Below, in pieces: positions 8,645-15,875 of a DNA stretch of 64,000 nucleotides. Origin of the DNA: Melastoma dodecandrum (Eukaryota > Streptophyta > Magnoliopsida > Myrtales > Melastomataceae). Positions within the stretch are counted from its first letter, which is position 1, and each line of letters opens with the position of its first letter. A program made the position numbers and the translations under genes. The stretch spans positions 62,001-126,000 of the forward strand of contig JARUPY010000371.1 of NCBI GenBank assembly GCA_029817715.1, read 5' to 3'. Below the pieces are notes generated by a model. That model worked only from the letters and a program-made list of their open reading frames with translations, had not been told where the DNA came from and made no database searches.

Positions 8645-9010
8645 CTAGACGCGCTTCATTTGACGCACAAAGTCAACGAAGTCGATTTGCATGTCCCATA
8701 GCTGTAGTAGAATCTGCTGATTGACTTCGATGAACTGGAAGACTTTCTTCAAGTCCTTGTTAGAGCATGATTGTGTACCGACGATCGATAGGTCTGGTAC
8801 TGTCACGCAAAATTCAGCGTCAGTAGTCGACCCAACCTTGATACGGCAACCGTGTCGAGCACCTCCGCGCGTCGACACCCAAATGACCATAGGCAAGCCA
8901 CTGTTTTTTGGGAAAATGTTCGACATCTCCCAGAGGATGCCAGACGCATCGATCGCGTCCTCGGAGAGGTCATCGGGTAGAGGCTCAGATGCAATCTCGT
9001 TGATGCGCAT
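8645..9010 (-). CDS. Hypothetical late protein with MRxxEI N-terminus
   Basis: 121 residues in an intact frame, beginning MRINEIASEPLPDDLSEDA. It contains GLPMVIWVSTRGGARHGCRI, a block I associate with small phage proteins of unknown function. The start lies 6 nt after TAAATA. The first six residues resemble those of the products at 7921 and 10946. Confidence 0.65.
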   Translation of the reverse strand: MRINEIASEPLPDDLSEDAIDASGILWEMSNIFPKNSGLPMVIWVSTRGGARHGCRIKVGSTTDAEFCVTVPDLSIVGTQSCSNKDLKKVFQFIEVNQQILLQLWDMQIDFVDFVRQMKRV

Positions 9011-9016
9011 TATCTC

Positions 9017-9022
9017 TATTTA
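9017..9022 (-). promoter_or_regulatory. TAAATA late-type box, ATG after 6 nt
   Basis: GATAAATA-GAGATA-ATG on the minus strand upstream of the gene starting at 9010. Confidence 0.5.
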
Positions 9023-9054
9023 TCGCATATGTGGCCCGATTACAACTGAGACAC

Positions 9055-9483
9055 TCACTCGGCGGGCGGCAGCAGCTTCGCGTTGTTGTAGTCCACGACG
9101 TTGTCGGGCCCAGGAAGGTAGGCGCCGATTCTTACACCGACGTAGAGGACAAGGCGTATGAAGCCGTTGGTTCCGCAGACGCCCATGGCCTCCCAGAAGA
9201 TGCCATCGGCATCCTTGCGCGTCGGAGCCTGTGGATGCGGCGTTCCTTCGTGGAGGAGGTAGCACAGGTAGTCATGGACGACGGCCGCGCGGGAGTAGGT
9301 TCCCCAGGCCGGTAGGAAGGTCCAGAGGAAGCTGGGGACGGATGCACCATCCGTCTCGAAATTTGCGGGAACGATGATCTGCTTGCCGCAAGCACGGTCG
9401 TAGACGAACTCGTGCTCCAGGCGCCACATCTTCCAGTTCAAGCCCATCTCTGTGAGCGTAAGTTCGTCTTCAAAACCGTGCAT
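9055..9483 (-). CDS. DUF1353 family protein
   Basis: 142 residues. NFETDGASVPSFLWTFLP, WGTYSRAAVVHDYLCYLL and RKDADGIFWEAM give the TDGAS, HDYL and DxxF pattern of DUF1353, found in many phages. Biochemical role unknown. It begins at the ATG at 9483, five bases after TAAATA with no Shine-Dalgarno sequence. Confidence 0.85.
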   Translation of the reverse strand: MHGFEDELTLTEMGLNWKMWRLEHEFVYDRACGKQIIVPANFETDGASVPSFLWTFLPAWGTYSRAAVVHDYLCYLLHEGTPHPQAPTRKDADGIFWEAMGVCGTNGFIRLVLYVGVRIGAYLPGPDNVVDYNNAKLLPPAE

Positions 9484-9488
9484 GAAAC

Positions 9489-9494
9489 TATTTA
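9489..9494 (-). promoter_or_regulatory. TAAATA late-type box, ATG after 5 nt
   Basis: TTTAAATA-GTTTC-ATG on the minus strand for the DUF1353 gene. Confidence 0.5.
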
Positions 9495-9598
9495 AAGCTG
9501 GAGACGCGCGTCATTTCGGCGGGCTTTATTCATATCTACGCGACTTTTTATCTTCGTAATTTTGGACTAATGACAACTACTGGCTCACAATATGCTTC

Positions 9599-9604
9599 TA
9601 AATA
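9599..9604 (+). promoter_or_regulatory. TAAATA late-type box with ordinary leader
   Basis: TCTAAATA lies about 36 nt upstream of the phoH GTG. The leader carries an AGGGAG ribosome site, so this is a contrast case to the leaderless arrangement. Confidence 0.5.
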
Positions 9605-9640
9605 CTGCTGCGGACTTTACCCGCATTCAGAGGGAGCCAA

Positions 9641-10429
9641 GTGGCCAGAAATATTCAGAAGAACGCAAAGCGCGCAAATCGTGCAAATCCTCGCGTAGAC
9701 CGTAATATTCCCGTCGACCCCCGTTTTTTCAATGCAGACCATCAGTCGAATGTGACTGAGCTTCACCCCGTTCGTAGGACGAAGAAGAAGCTTGTGCTCA
9801 CGCCGCGCAATATTGCGCAGGAAGACTATGTGGAGATGCTTGAGGACGAGTCCAAGCGCGTGATCTTTGCGGTTGGATCAGCCGGTACCGGTAAGTCCAT
9901 GCTGGCCACTGTGGCTGGCCTGATCGGTATCGCTGACGGCACGTTCGACAAGCTGATGATCTGCCGCCCGAACGTCGGCCTTGACGGTCACGACCTCGGC
10001 TTCTTGCCGGGCACGCTGGCCCAGAAGCTCGAAGTCTGGAACCTCCCGATCCTCGACACCATCAAGGAGTACTACACTCCCCAGGCCGTGGAGAAGATGC
10101 TCCTCGACGAGACCATTGAGATGCTCTCCATGAGCCATCTTCGTGGTCGTAACCTCAAGAATTCCTTCGTCATCATCGACGAGGCGCAGAACATCACCAA
10201 GGACGCAATGAAGACGATCCTGACGCGTATCGCCGAAGGCTCGCGTGTCGTGGTGACCGGCGATCTCAAGCAGGTCGATCGCAAGTTCGCCGACAACGGC
10301 CTCCTCGACATTATTAAGCGTCTTGAGCGCCATGACAGCAACTCCATCGCGGTGTGCCGCTTCGGTGCCGAGCACGTCGAGCGCGATCCGATTGTCGCAG
10401 AAATCCTCTCGATCTACGGCGAGGACTGA
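9641..10429 (+). CDS. phoH: PhoH-like P-loop ATPase
   Basis: 262 residues. Walker A GSAGTGKS is at about 79-86 and Walker B VIIDEAQN at about 177-184, with RGRNLKNSFVIIDEAQN and VVVTGDLKQVDR between and after as in PhoH proteins. PhoH-like ATPases are common in phages; an RNA-related role is proposed but unproven. The GTG start at 9641 follows AGGGAG with good spacing. The N-terminal 50 residues are basic and probably flexible. A 13-bp terminator follows the stop. Confidence 0.95.
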   Translation: MARNIQKNAKRANRANPRVDRNIPVDPRFFNADHQSNVTELHPVRRTKKKLVLTPRNIAQEDYVEMLEDESKRVIFAVGSAGTGKSMLATVAGLIGIADGTFDKLMICRPNVGLDGHDLGFLPGTLAQKLEVWNLPILDTIKEYYTPQAVEKMLLDETIEMLSMSHLRGRNLKNSFVIIDEAQNITKDAMKTILTRIAEGSRVVVTGDLKQVDRKFADNGLLDIIKRLERHDSNSIAVCRFGAEHVERDPIVAEILSIYGED

Positions 10430-10431
10430 TA

Positions 10432-10464
10432 CGAAAGGGCGCGGTCTTGAGCCGCGCCCTTTCG
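10432..10464. terminator. Intrinsic terminator-like hairpin
   Basis: A perfect 13-bp stem pairs 10432-10444 with 10452-10464 around a 7-nt loop, between the convergent genes phoH (+) and 10499 (-). No clear T-run follows. Confidence 0.7.
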
Positions 10465-10498
10465 AGCCGAGATGTCTTTCGACGACGCTCGGAACGGA

Positions 10499-10946
10499 CT
10501 AGATATCGTTGAAGGGGCTGAACCGAAGCTCGATGCCCTTATGGTCAGCCTTCTCGATTACCCTCTTCAGGTAGCTCAGCCCTTCTTCGGTGAAACCCGA
10601 CAGGCATAGGACGCTTCTACCCAGGCTTTTGCAGTAGTCGAAGACATGAGGAATGAGCTGGGTGGCCGCGCCCATATTCTTGTAGGAAGGTCTGACTGAC
10701 AGATGCTGAAATAAGACGTCTGTGTCGTTGCTGTTAGATAGCTGTAGGGCCGCATCGGCGACAAGCTGCTTACCATTCCAAAGGGTCAGATGATGCTGGC
10801 TGTCGTCGCTCAGACCGACCCTGAGGAATCTTATCTCGTCACGCGCTTTCGGATCGTCGTCGAGACGCTGAATAAGCTGCTGCTTCGTCAGGCTTGCGAA
10901 GCGCAGGATCGGCATCTCGGGAGCTTTCAATTTCGAATATCCGCAT
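10499..10946 (-). CDS. GNAT-like acetyltransferase, one early frame break
   Basis: The start is placed at the ATG at 10946, five bases after TAAATA, giving MRIFEIE. Within a few codons the frame changes to KAPEMPILRFASLTKQQL, which stays open to 10499. The core (LFQHLSVRPSYKNMGAATQLI, then GRSVLCLSG) matches the GNAT acetyl-CoA loop and following strand. The length of 448 bases is one over a multiple of three. Substrate unknown. Confidence 0.6.
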
Positions 10947-10951
10947 CGACA

Positions 10952-10957
10952 TATTTA
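10952..10957 (-). promoter_or_regulatory. TAAATA late-type box, ATG after 5 nt
   Basis: TCTAAATA-TGTCG-ATG on the minus strand for the GNAT-like gene. It overlaps the end of the preceding gene. Confidence 0.5.
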
Positions 10958-11500
10958 GACGCAGCCTTCGCTTTGCTCTCGATGCTGTCGGAGTAGTTTC
11001 AGCTTCCATTTGTCTAGCTTTTTTGTCGTATAGGCGACGATGTCGTCTCCCGTCATGTCGCTTGCCATGCCGACGAGATAGAGTGAAGCTGCCGTCACGG
11101 CGCACGCCGCCTTGACGATGTCGGTATTGCTCTCCCAACATTCCTCAAGCTTCATCAGCTCGTCCTGGAGACGGCGATATGCGACTTCGGTTGTCGTATG
11201 ATCATTTTCTGGATCGCCGATGTGCTCGACATACCACTGCGCCATCATCAACGCGATTTCGGTGTCGGTCGTGCTCGGATCATAGATGAAGACAAGGTCC
11301 AGGCCGCAAGTGATGAGGTCGATGCCCTCACCGGCAATGCCGTCTTCGCCGGTCTCGTCCTTGATCTCGGCATCCAGCTCTTCCGCTTCCGAGCACAGGT
11401 GACGGTAGACATCGGAGGCTTCGCGTCCGTTCTGAATCGCGTCGGCGTAGCTGCGTGTCAGCTTCGTCAACCTGTCGATAAGAACTTCGGCCAAAGTCAC
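10955..11500 (-). CDS. MazG-like pyrophosphohydrolase-type protein
   Basis: About 180 residues, helical. CSEAEELDAEIKDETGEDGI followed by AGEGIDLITCGLDL fits the EExxE...ExxD helix pair of MazG-type NTP pyrophosphatases, which lower abnormal NTP or alarmone pools. The GTG at 11500 overlaps the tdk stop. A TTG at 11494 has better spacing from AAGGGAG and may be the true start. It is the last gene of the 13309-10955 operon. Confidence 0.6.
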   Translation of the reverse strand: MTLAEVLIDRLTKLTRSYADAIQNGREASDVYRHLCSEAEELDAEIKDETGEDGIAGEGIDLITCGLDLVFIYDPSTTDTEIALMMAQWYVEHIGDPENDHTTTEVAYRRLQDELMKLEECWESNTDIVKAACAVTAASLYLVGMASDMTGDDIVAYTTKKLDKWKLKLLRQHREQSEGCV

Positions 11501-12075
11501 TCTCCCTTGTTGAAGATCAGGTCTTCGGACACGGGAGTTGCTGCACGTTGCCAGTGGTCGTTGCAACGAGGCTCGTATTTGTCAGACGAGCCAAGCTCGA
11601 AAGACGTGTCCATGTCGACCTTTTTCATAGTCTTGCTGGCCTCATAACCGCATTCGGTGCATCTGGCCACCAATTTCTCGACGGAGTCTGCCATTGCGGC
11701 GAGCGACGCGGATACAACAAATGGATCGCCCTTCCAGTCCAAATCGAGGCCACATGCCTTGACATATTTGCCACGCGACAACAGGTCGGCCACCCAGGAG
11801 ACGAGACCGATGCCGAAAAACTGAATCTCGTCGACCAGAACGACTTCGATGTCGTCGCCGATCTCGGGGAGGGTCGTGGTCGCAAGGCACGGCAGCTTCA
11901 CGCCATCGTGTGTCACTACCTCGTCCTTCGAATAGCGATCGTCGTGGCTCGGCTTGATCACGACGTAGGAGCTGTCGATGAAGCTCAGCTCATCAGCCCA
12001 TGACACAAGCCACGTCGACTTGCCCGAGAACATCGGCCCGATGGCGACGGAGAGATGCCCGTAGGGCTTCTCCAT
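11497..12075 (-). CDS. tdk: Thymidine kinase
   Basis: 192 residues. P-loop GPMFSGKST is at about 13-21 and VDEIQFF at about 81-87. A CTECGYEASKTMK segment and a later Cys-His supply zinc ligands of type II thymidine kinases, which phosphorylate thymidine with ATP to dTMP. The ATG overlaps the stop of the HAD gene (TGATG), so the two are translationally coupled. With ThyX at 44.6 kb the phage has both salvage and de novo dTMP routes. Confidence 0.95.
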   Translation of the reverse strand: MEKPYGHLSVAIGPMFSGKSTWLVSWADELSFIDSSYVVIKPSHDDRYSKDEVVTHDGVKLPCLATTTLPEIGDDIEVVLVDEIQFFGIGLVSWVADLLSRGKYVKACGLDLDWKGDPFVVSASLAAMADSVEKLVARCTECGYEASKTMKKVDMDTSFELGSSDKYEPRCNDHWQRAATPVSEDLIFNKGE

Positions 12076-12776
12076 CAGAGCAGAGCCTCCGTGATGTCGC
12101 TCCAGCTCGCAACGCGCGTCGCGAGCCCACAGTCGCCCTGATTGTAGGGCATGTCGAGGAGGAATGTGCGGTGACCGACCTCGGCGCCATCGATCGCGTT
12201 CCGGAGATTGTCCTCGACCCAGATTGCAGGCCGGAAGCTCGCCAGGATGTCGCGCTTCGAGGTGCGGTGCTCGACGTAGTGGATGCCCTCGAAGATTTCA
12301 CCGAACACATCGGCAACAATCGACGTTCGACGAGACGCGTAGTCCTGGTCCAAACCACACGCCGTAACGGCGACGAAGCGATAGCCGCAGTCCTTCAGGA
12401 CATCGACGGCTTCAACCGCGCCCGCGACCGGCCGACTCAGGAATGACGCATCCGCCTTACCGAATGCTCGCATCAGGTCGACCGCGAATTCACGATCGCA
12501 TCCAAGCCATTCTTCGAGCTTATAGCCGCCCTCGATAAGGCTCGGCGTTCTCTCGACACCGACCGTAACCCGCAGCCAGTCCTCGAAAGGCTCCGAAAAC
12601 TGAAGCATCGTCTCGTCCAGGTCGACGAGGATCAGCTTGTTGTCGACTGACCTCGGGTCGTTATCAAAGGACGAGACCACGAACGGAGAGCCTACCGGAA
12701 CCGAGAACGGATCGTGGCTGTGGGGGTTCGGATAACCGAATCCGGGATAGCCGAAGTAGGGCGGGTTGATCGACAT
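12075..12776 (-). CDS. HAD-superfamily phosphatase (5'-nucleotidase-like)
   Basis: 233 residues. A 45-residue Pro/Tyr-rich N-terminal tail precedes LILVDLDETMLQF (motif I, at about 48-60). FVAVTACG is motif II, and AIWVEDNLRNAIDG is motif III/IV. Its position just before tdk suggests nucleotide metabolism, possibly a deoxyribonucleotidase. This is inferred from context. Confidence 0.8.
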   Translation of the reverse strand: MSINPPYFGYPGFGYPNPHSHDPFSVPVGSPFVVSSFDNDPRSVDNKLILVDLDETMLQFSEPFEDWLRVTVGVERTPSLIEGGYKLEEWLGCDREFAVDLMRAFGKADASFLSRPVAGAVEAVDVLKDCGYRFVAVTACGLDQDYASRRTSIVADVFGEIFEGIHYVEHRTSKRDILASFRPAIWVEDNLRNAIDGAEVGHRTFLLDMPYNQGDCGLATRVASWSDITEALL

Positions 12777-13309
12777 TACGCAGCCTTCTTCGCTGCGCGC
12801 TTCTCCATCTGGCGGAGTCGACGAGCCTGTTCACGGCTAAGCGGCCTTGCTGCTGCCTCGGCGGCCTCTGCCACGATCTCGGCGGCCACGGCGGCTGCCT
12901 CGGCGGTCTCCGGCTCGATGCCGAGGTCGGCCTGCTCGACGATCGTGCGGCGGGCCAGCGGCTCGGACATGTGGCGCTGGGCCATCTTCGAGAGATACCG
13001 ATCGATGCCGCTTTTGCACTCCTGCATGTACTTCTGGAGATAGGCCTCGACGACGGCATCGTCCGGATAGCTGATCTCGCGGTCGGCTTCCGACTTCTTC
13101 AGCAGCTCGCCGCGAAGAATGTCGATGATGACGGTCGCGTCGGTCAGGTGGCGATCGCGGATGCGGTCAACGATCTCGATCTGCTCGAAGGCTTCGACGG
13201 CGCCGTGCCTGTTGCGCCAGCCCTTCATTTCGGTCTTCGAAGTCTCGGCCGGGCGCTTGATGGTGTAGACGATGAGGAACGGGCGCCCCGACGACTTGAT
13301 ATTAGACAT
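12776..13309 (-). CDS. Hypothetical protein, first gene of the tdk operon
   Basis: 177 residues. The N-terminal half is mixed (RPFLIVYTIKRPAETSK). The C-terminal third is an Ala/Glu-rich helix ending in a basic stretch (RRLRQMEKRAAKKAA). Its stop overlaps the HAD start (TAATG). No family recognised. Confidence 0.65.
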   Translation of the reverse strand: MSNIKSSGRPFLIVYTIKRPAETSKTEMKGWRNRHGAVEAFEQIEIVDRIRDRHLTDATVIIDILRGELLKKSEADREISYPDDAVVEAYLQKYMQECKSGIDRYLSKMAQRHMSEPLARRTIVEQADLGIEPETAEAAAVAAEIVAEAAEAAARPLSREQARRLRQMEKRAAKKAA

Positions 13310-13442
13310 TGTTCTCCAAAATGGCTTTGAATATAGGTAGACCTTAGCTGTCGAAGCAGTTTTCGGTCAATAAACTTAGAGCATCTTGACAGGGGGCGAG
13401 TTCGGGAGGAAACGGGTCACCCGATCTACGGAGACTCGTCGC

Positions 13443-13799
13443 GTGACCGATTTTCAGCTTAGCAGACTACTCGAAGAAATCGATACTCTGCGGGCGCAGA
13501 ATCGGGCCCTGGAGGCCGAAATCGCGATCCTGCGGCCTCAGGTCAAGGCGAAGACGGTTTGGGCCTGGAAGCCCGTCTCCGAGGCGCCGAGGGACGGCAC
13601 GAAAATCCACCTCCATGACGGGTCTACCCGCACGCCGTCTCCCGTCCTTTGGGAATGGGATGATCAGCGCAAAGCGTGGAAGCGCGTCGGGGTTCTCCAG
13701 TGGTGGACCATGGGTGATGCTCTATCACCGACGCACTTCACCTTGCCTCAGCTCGATGACGCCGGGAAGCGCCTGATCCCGCGCAAGGAGGCTGCATGA
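13443..13799 (+). CDS. Coiled-coil plus DUF551-like domain protein
   Basis: It starts at GTG 13443 with GGAG upstream. The first about 35 residues form a short leucine-rich coiled coil (LLEEIDTLRAQNRALEAEIA). They are followed by WAWKPVSEAPRDGTKIHLHD and a Trp-rich end ending SPTHFTLP. The APxDGT pattern recurs at 13989 and loosely at 33877, so this is a small family in the phage. Its last bases overlap the next ATG (ATGA). Confidence 0.6.
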   Translation: MTDFQLSRLLEEIDTLRAQNRALEAEIAILRPQVKAKTVWAWKPVSEAPRDGTKIHLHDGSTRTPSPVLWEWDDQRKAWKRVGVLQWWTMGDALSPTHFTLPQLDDAGKRLIPRKEAA

Positions 13800-13978
13800 C
13801 CTTCATCAGCCAGTTTGTCACGTCCCTGTCGGCGATCTCCTTCTGCATCTTCTTGCTGTGCTTGGTATGTGGTGCCGGTGAGCATGAGATCGCCGCCAAG
13901 GTGAAGTCGATGATCTACTCCGGCGCGGTGTTCGCCGTGGTCACCTGTGTCGCGGTCATGCTGAGCATGCACCGATGA
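13796..13978 (+). CDS. Small two-helix membrane protein
   Basis: 60 residues with two hydrophobic helices (SLSAISFCIFLLCLVCGAG and SGAVFAVVTCVAVMLSM). The start overlaps the previous stop. It could be a small inner-membrane protein or holin-like, but there is no lysis gene nearby to support that. Confidence 0.65.
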   Translation: MTFISQFVTSLSAISFCIFLLCLVCGAGEHEIAAKVKSMIYSGAVFAVVTCVAVMLSMHR

Positions 13979-13988
13979 CGGTCTTCTC

Positions 13989-14381
13989 ATGAAGCGCTAC
14001 CCGAGCATGATCACGCTCAGCCAGCACTGGCTGCGCACGCTGAACGACAACCAAGTGCATCTCGACGATGGGTCCTACGCTCCGGCGAGGCCGATTGGTT
14101 TCGCGTCCCTCAGGAATAGGTTTCGGTGCGCATGGGCTGTCTTCACCGGCCGTGCAGACGCTCTGATCTGGCCTGAGACTTTTCGGTGGGAATCGATCGG
14201 CAAGGCGCCGAAGGACGGCACCTCGATCTACCTCAAGCGTGATCGCGCCGAGGCGTACTTCGAGCCTCACACAACCTACTGCTGGGACGATGAATTCGAG
14301 ATGTGGAAGAACGAGGAGACCCACTTACTGTGGACCAACGAGGCGCCGGGCGGCCCAACCCATTTTCGAAGGAAGAGATGA
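13989..14381 (+). CDS. DUF551-like hypothetical protein
   Basis: 130 residues. The C-terminal half reads WESIGKAPKDGTSIYLKRDR and ends GGPTHFRRKR, matching the layout of the protein at 13443. The N-terminal half is unrelated. Its stop overlaps the next start (ATGA). Confidence 0.65.
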   Translation: MKRYPSMITLSQHWLRTLNDNQVHLDDGSYAPARPIGFASLRNRFRCAWAVFTGRADALIWPETFRWESIGKAPKDGTSIYLKRDRAEAYFEPHTTYCWDDEFEMWKNEETHLLWTNEAPGGPTHFRRKR

Positions 14382-14572
14382 CCGATCCCCTGGCGGCCTT
14401 CCTGGTGCGTCGGCAGGAGGCGCGGGCGCGCAAGGCGAAGATGCTCGCCGTCGTCAATGATCTGAGCCGCGATCCTGACGAGCGCCACGCCTGTCACATG
14501 CTGGCGTATGCCATAGGCGTCAGCCTTGAGGAGCAGCCGATCCGAAGCCGCAAATCACGGGACAAAAATTGA
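14378..14572 (+). CDS. Small basic hypothetical protein
   Basis: 64 residues from the ATG at 14378, with AAGGAAGAG directly upstream. Helical and charged (LVRRQEARARKAKMLAVVND). It is the last gene before the serine-tRNA locus, and its stop is 15 nt upstream of the -35 of that promoter. Confidence 0.65.
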   Translation: MTDPLAAFLVRRQEARARKAKMLAVVNDLSRDPDERHACHMLAYAIGVSLEEQPIRSRKSRDKN

Positions 14573-14586
14573 CGGGCGTTTTCTTC

Positions 14587-14618
14587 TTGACGCCCGAAAC
14601 GACGACCCGTTATAAATA
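14587..14618 (+). promoter_or_regulatory. Promoter of the serine-tRNA leader
   Basis: TTGACG (14587-14592), 18-nt spacer, TATAAA (14611-14616). The octamer TATAAATA (14611-14618) is also an exact T4 late consensus, so both host sigma-70 and phage late polymerase could read it. The start would be at or next to the leader ATG (14624). A small GC hairpin (about 14574-14597) overlaps the -35. Confidence 0.7.
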
Positions 14619-14623
14619 GCCTC

Positions 14624-14695
14624 ATGAACATGATCTCCTCATCGTCCAGTTCGTCGAGCACTGCGGGGTTCCGGCTGGTGGGTCTGCGCGCGTGA
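14624..14695 (+). CDS. Poly-serine leader peptide of the tRNA-Ser locus
   Basis: A 23-codon ORF beginning MNMISSSSSSSS. The eight serines are encoded TCC TCA TCG TCC AGT TCG TCG AGC. Five of the six serine codons are used, so this is selection for serine rather than a nucleotide repeat. The ATG lies five bases after TATAAATA. An intrinsic terminator follows the stop by 28 bases, and then four serine-tRNA genes. This is the layout of an attenuation leader peptide. The 11 residues after the serines are unremarkable. Confidence 0.65.
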   Translation: MNMISSSSSSSSTAGFRLVGLRA

Positions 14696-14723
14696 CGTGA
14701 GCTGATCATAACCGGTGATGGAG

Positions 14724-14753
14724 CCCTGGCCGAGAAATCGTCCAGGGTTTTTT
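14724..14753 (+). terminator. Intrinsic terminator (candidate attenuator) before the tRNA-Ser genes
   Basis: Stem 14724-14729 with 14742-14747, plus two inner pairs, followed by TTTTTT (14748-14753). The 3' arm contains TCGTCCAG (14739-14746), which also occurs inside the serine-codon run (14642-14649). The codon run can therefore pair with the terminator 5' arm in place of the normal 3' arm, a possible anti-terminator. Confidence 0.75.
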
Positions 14754-14808
14754 ATTGCCTGCGTTTTGGGAGGGAGGGTAGAAAAGCGAAGTAGTTTCAG
14801 TGTTTTGC

Positions 14809-14896
14809 GGAGCTGTGTGTGAGCTGGTTTAAACAATCGGTCTTGAAAACCGACGTATCCGCGAGGGTACCATCCGTTCGAATCGGATCGGCTCCG
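14809..14896 (+). tRNA. tRNA-Ser (anticodon UGA)
   Basis: Acceptor GGAGCTG pairs with CGGCTCC, with discriminator G73. The anticodon loop CTTGAAA (anticodon 14844-14846) is closed by a 5-bp stem. It has a long variable arm typical of class II tRNAs and a TTCGAAT T-loop with 5-bp stem. CCA is not encoded (CAA follows G73). It reads UCA and, by wobble, other UCN codons. Confidence 0.93.
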
Positions 14897-14920
14897 CAAA
14901 GCACTGAAGCTTGAGAATAC

Positions 14921-15014
14921 AGTGAGTTGGCCGAGCCCGGCTTATGGCGCTGCCCTGGAAAGGCAGTAGGGGGCGCAAGCTCCCTCAAGGGTTCGAATCC
15001 CTTACTCACTGCCA
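14921..15014 (+). tRNA. tRNA-Ser (anticodon GGA), CCA encoded
   Basis: Acceptor AGTGAGT pairs with ACTCACT, with G73, then CCA at 15012-15014. Anticodon loop CTGGAAA (anticodon 14957-14959), long variable arm with GCAA loop, T-loop TTCGAAT. It reads UCC and UCU. Confidence 0.95.
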
Positions 15015-15025
15015 TCAATACTACC

Positions 15026-15118
15026 GGTCGGGTGGCTGAGCAGGTTTAAGGCACCCGTTTGCTAAATGGGCGAGGGGCGAAAGCTCCTCCGTGGGTTCAA
15101 ATCCCACTCCGACCGCCA
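15026..15118 (+). tRNA. tRNA-Ser (anticodon GCU), CCA encoded
   Basis: Acceptor GGTCGGG pairs with TCCGACC (one G-U pair), with G73, then CCA at 15116-15118. Anticodon loop TTGCTAA (anticodon 15061-15063), long variable arm with GAAA loop, T-loop TTCAAAT. It reads AGC and AGU. Confidence 0.95.
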
Positions 15119-15130
15119 TTATACTTACCT

Positions 15131-15222
15131 GGATGGTTGACAGAGAGGCTTATTGTGACGTGTTCGAAGCACGTTGGACCTCGAAAGGGGTTCCGTGGGT
15201 TCAAATCCCACACCATCCTCCA
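15131..15222 (+). tRNA. tRNA-Ser (anticodon CGA), CCA encoded, U73
   Basis: Acceptor GGATGGT pairs perfectly with ACCATCC, and CCA is at 15220-15222. Anticodon loop TTCGAAG (anticodon 15165-15167), long but imperfect variable arm, T-loop TTCAAAT. The discriminator is U (15219) instead of the G73 of the other three and of typical bacterial serine tRNAs. It reads UCG. Confidence 0.9.
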
Positions 15223-15268
15223 CAATACAATATCGCCCATTTACAGTCGCTCGTGGGATAATACTTCC

Positions 15269-15619
15269 ATGATCCTCACCAATCAAACCGTCCTGCGCTT
15301 CGACAAGCGCAACTTCAACAAGCGCATCTACTCGGCCGACTCCACCACATTCGCCACCGAAGGCCGCGTGTTCGCGGACGTCACGATGGACCTCCAGGGT
15401 ACGATCGGCAGCTACAGCAACATGCATGTCGATGGCGATCGCCTCGTTTGCGATATCTCGATCATCGACGATCGCTTGTCGACGATCACAGAATCGCTGG
15501 GTCAGAGCATCACCTACGTCACCAGCGGCCATGGCGAGGTCGACGAGGATGGGGTCGTCACCGACTTCAGTCTCGCGTGCCTCTTCCCCACCAATGAGCC
15601 CGCCTTCGATCCCTCGTAA
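15269..15619 (+). CDS. Hypothetical protein
   Basis: 116 residues from the ATG at 15269, beginning MILTNQTVLRFDKRNFNKRI. The frame is formally open from 15059 through the tRNA genes, but that part is not coding. GATAAT lies six bases before the ATG, so the transcript may be leaderless. The beta-rich sequence (EGRVFADVTMDLQGTIGSYS) recalls short phage proteins that precede structural genes, without a firm match. Confidence 0.65.
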   Translation: MILTNQTVLRFDKRNFNKRIYSADSTTFATEGRVFADVTMDLQGTIGSYSNMHVDGDRLVCDISIIDDRLSTITESLGQSITYVTSGHGEVDEDGVVTDFSLACLFPTNEPAFDPS

Positions 15620-15660
15620 TAATATCGACGCCCGCAGACTGCCCGGCGCATAATGCAGGC

Positions 15661-15873
15661 ATGAAAACCATTCTCATCTATCTCGTTGTCGCGGTTATTG
15701 AGGCCGCTCTCTATACGCTCATGGGGACGCTGGCGTGTGTCGGGGCGTCTCTTCTATTCGGAACGGCGGCTGTGAATTTCCACGCCGTCTTTGGCGCGTT
15801 CATCCTCATCGTTGCCATCCTGTGGACGATCCAGCTCATTCGTCTCGCGATGCGAGCCAATCAGCTCTCGTGA
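15661..15873 (+). CDS. Small membrane protein (two helices)
   Basis: 70 residues with two long hydrophobic helices (ILIYLVVAVIEAALYTLMG and AVFGAFILIVAILWTIQLI). CATAAT lies six bases before the ATG. It is followed two bases later by a second small membrane protein. Function unknown. Confidence 0.65.
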   Translation: MKTILIYLVVAVIEAALYTLMGTLACVGASLLFGTAAVNFHAVFGAFILIVAILWTIQLIRLAMRANQLS

Positions 15874-15875
15874 TC

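Noticed and set aside
15059..15268. Protein-coding extension of the 15269 gene through the tRNAs
   Set aside because: The open frame runs through two clear tRNA genes, so it is a chance opening.
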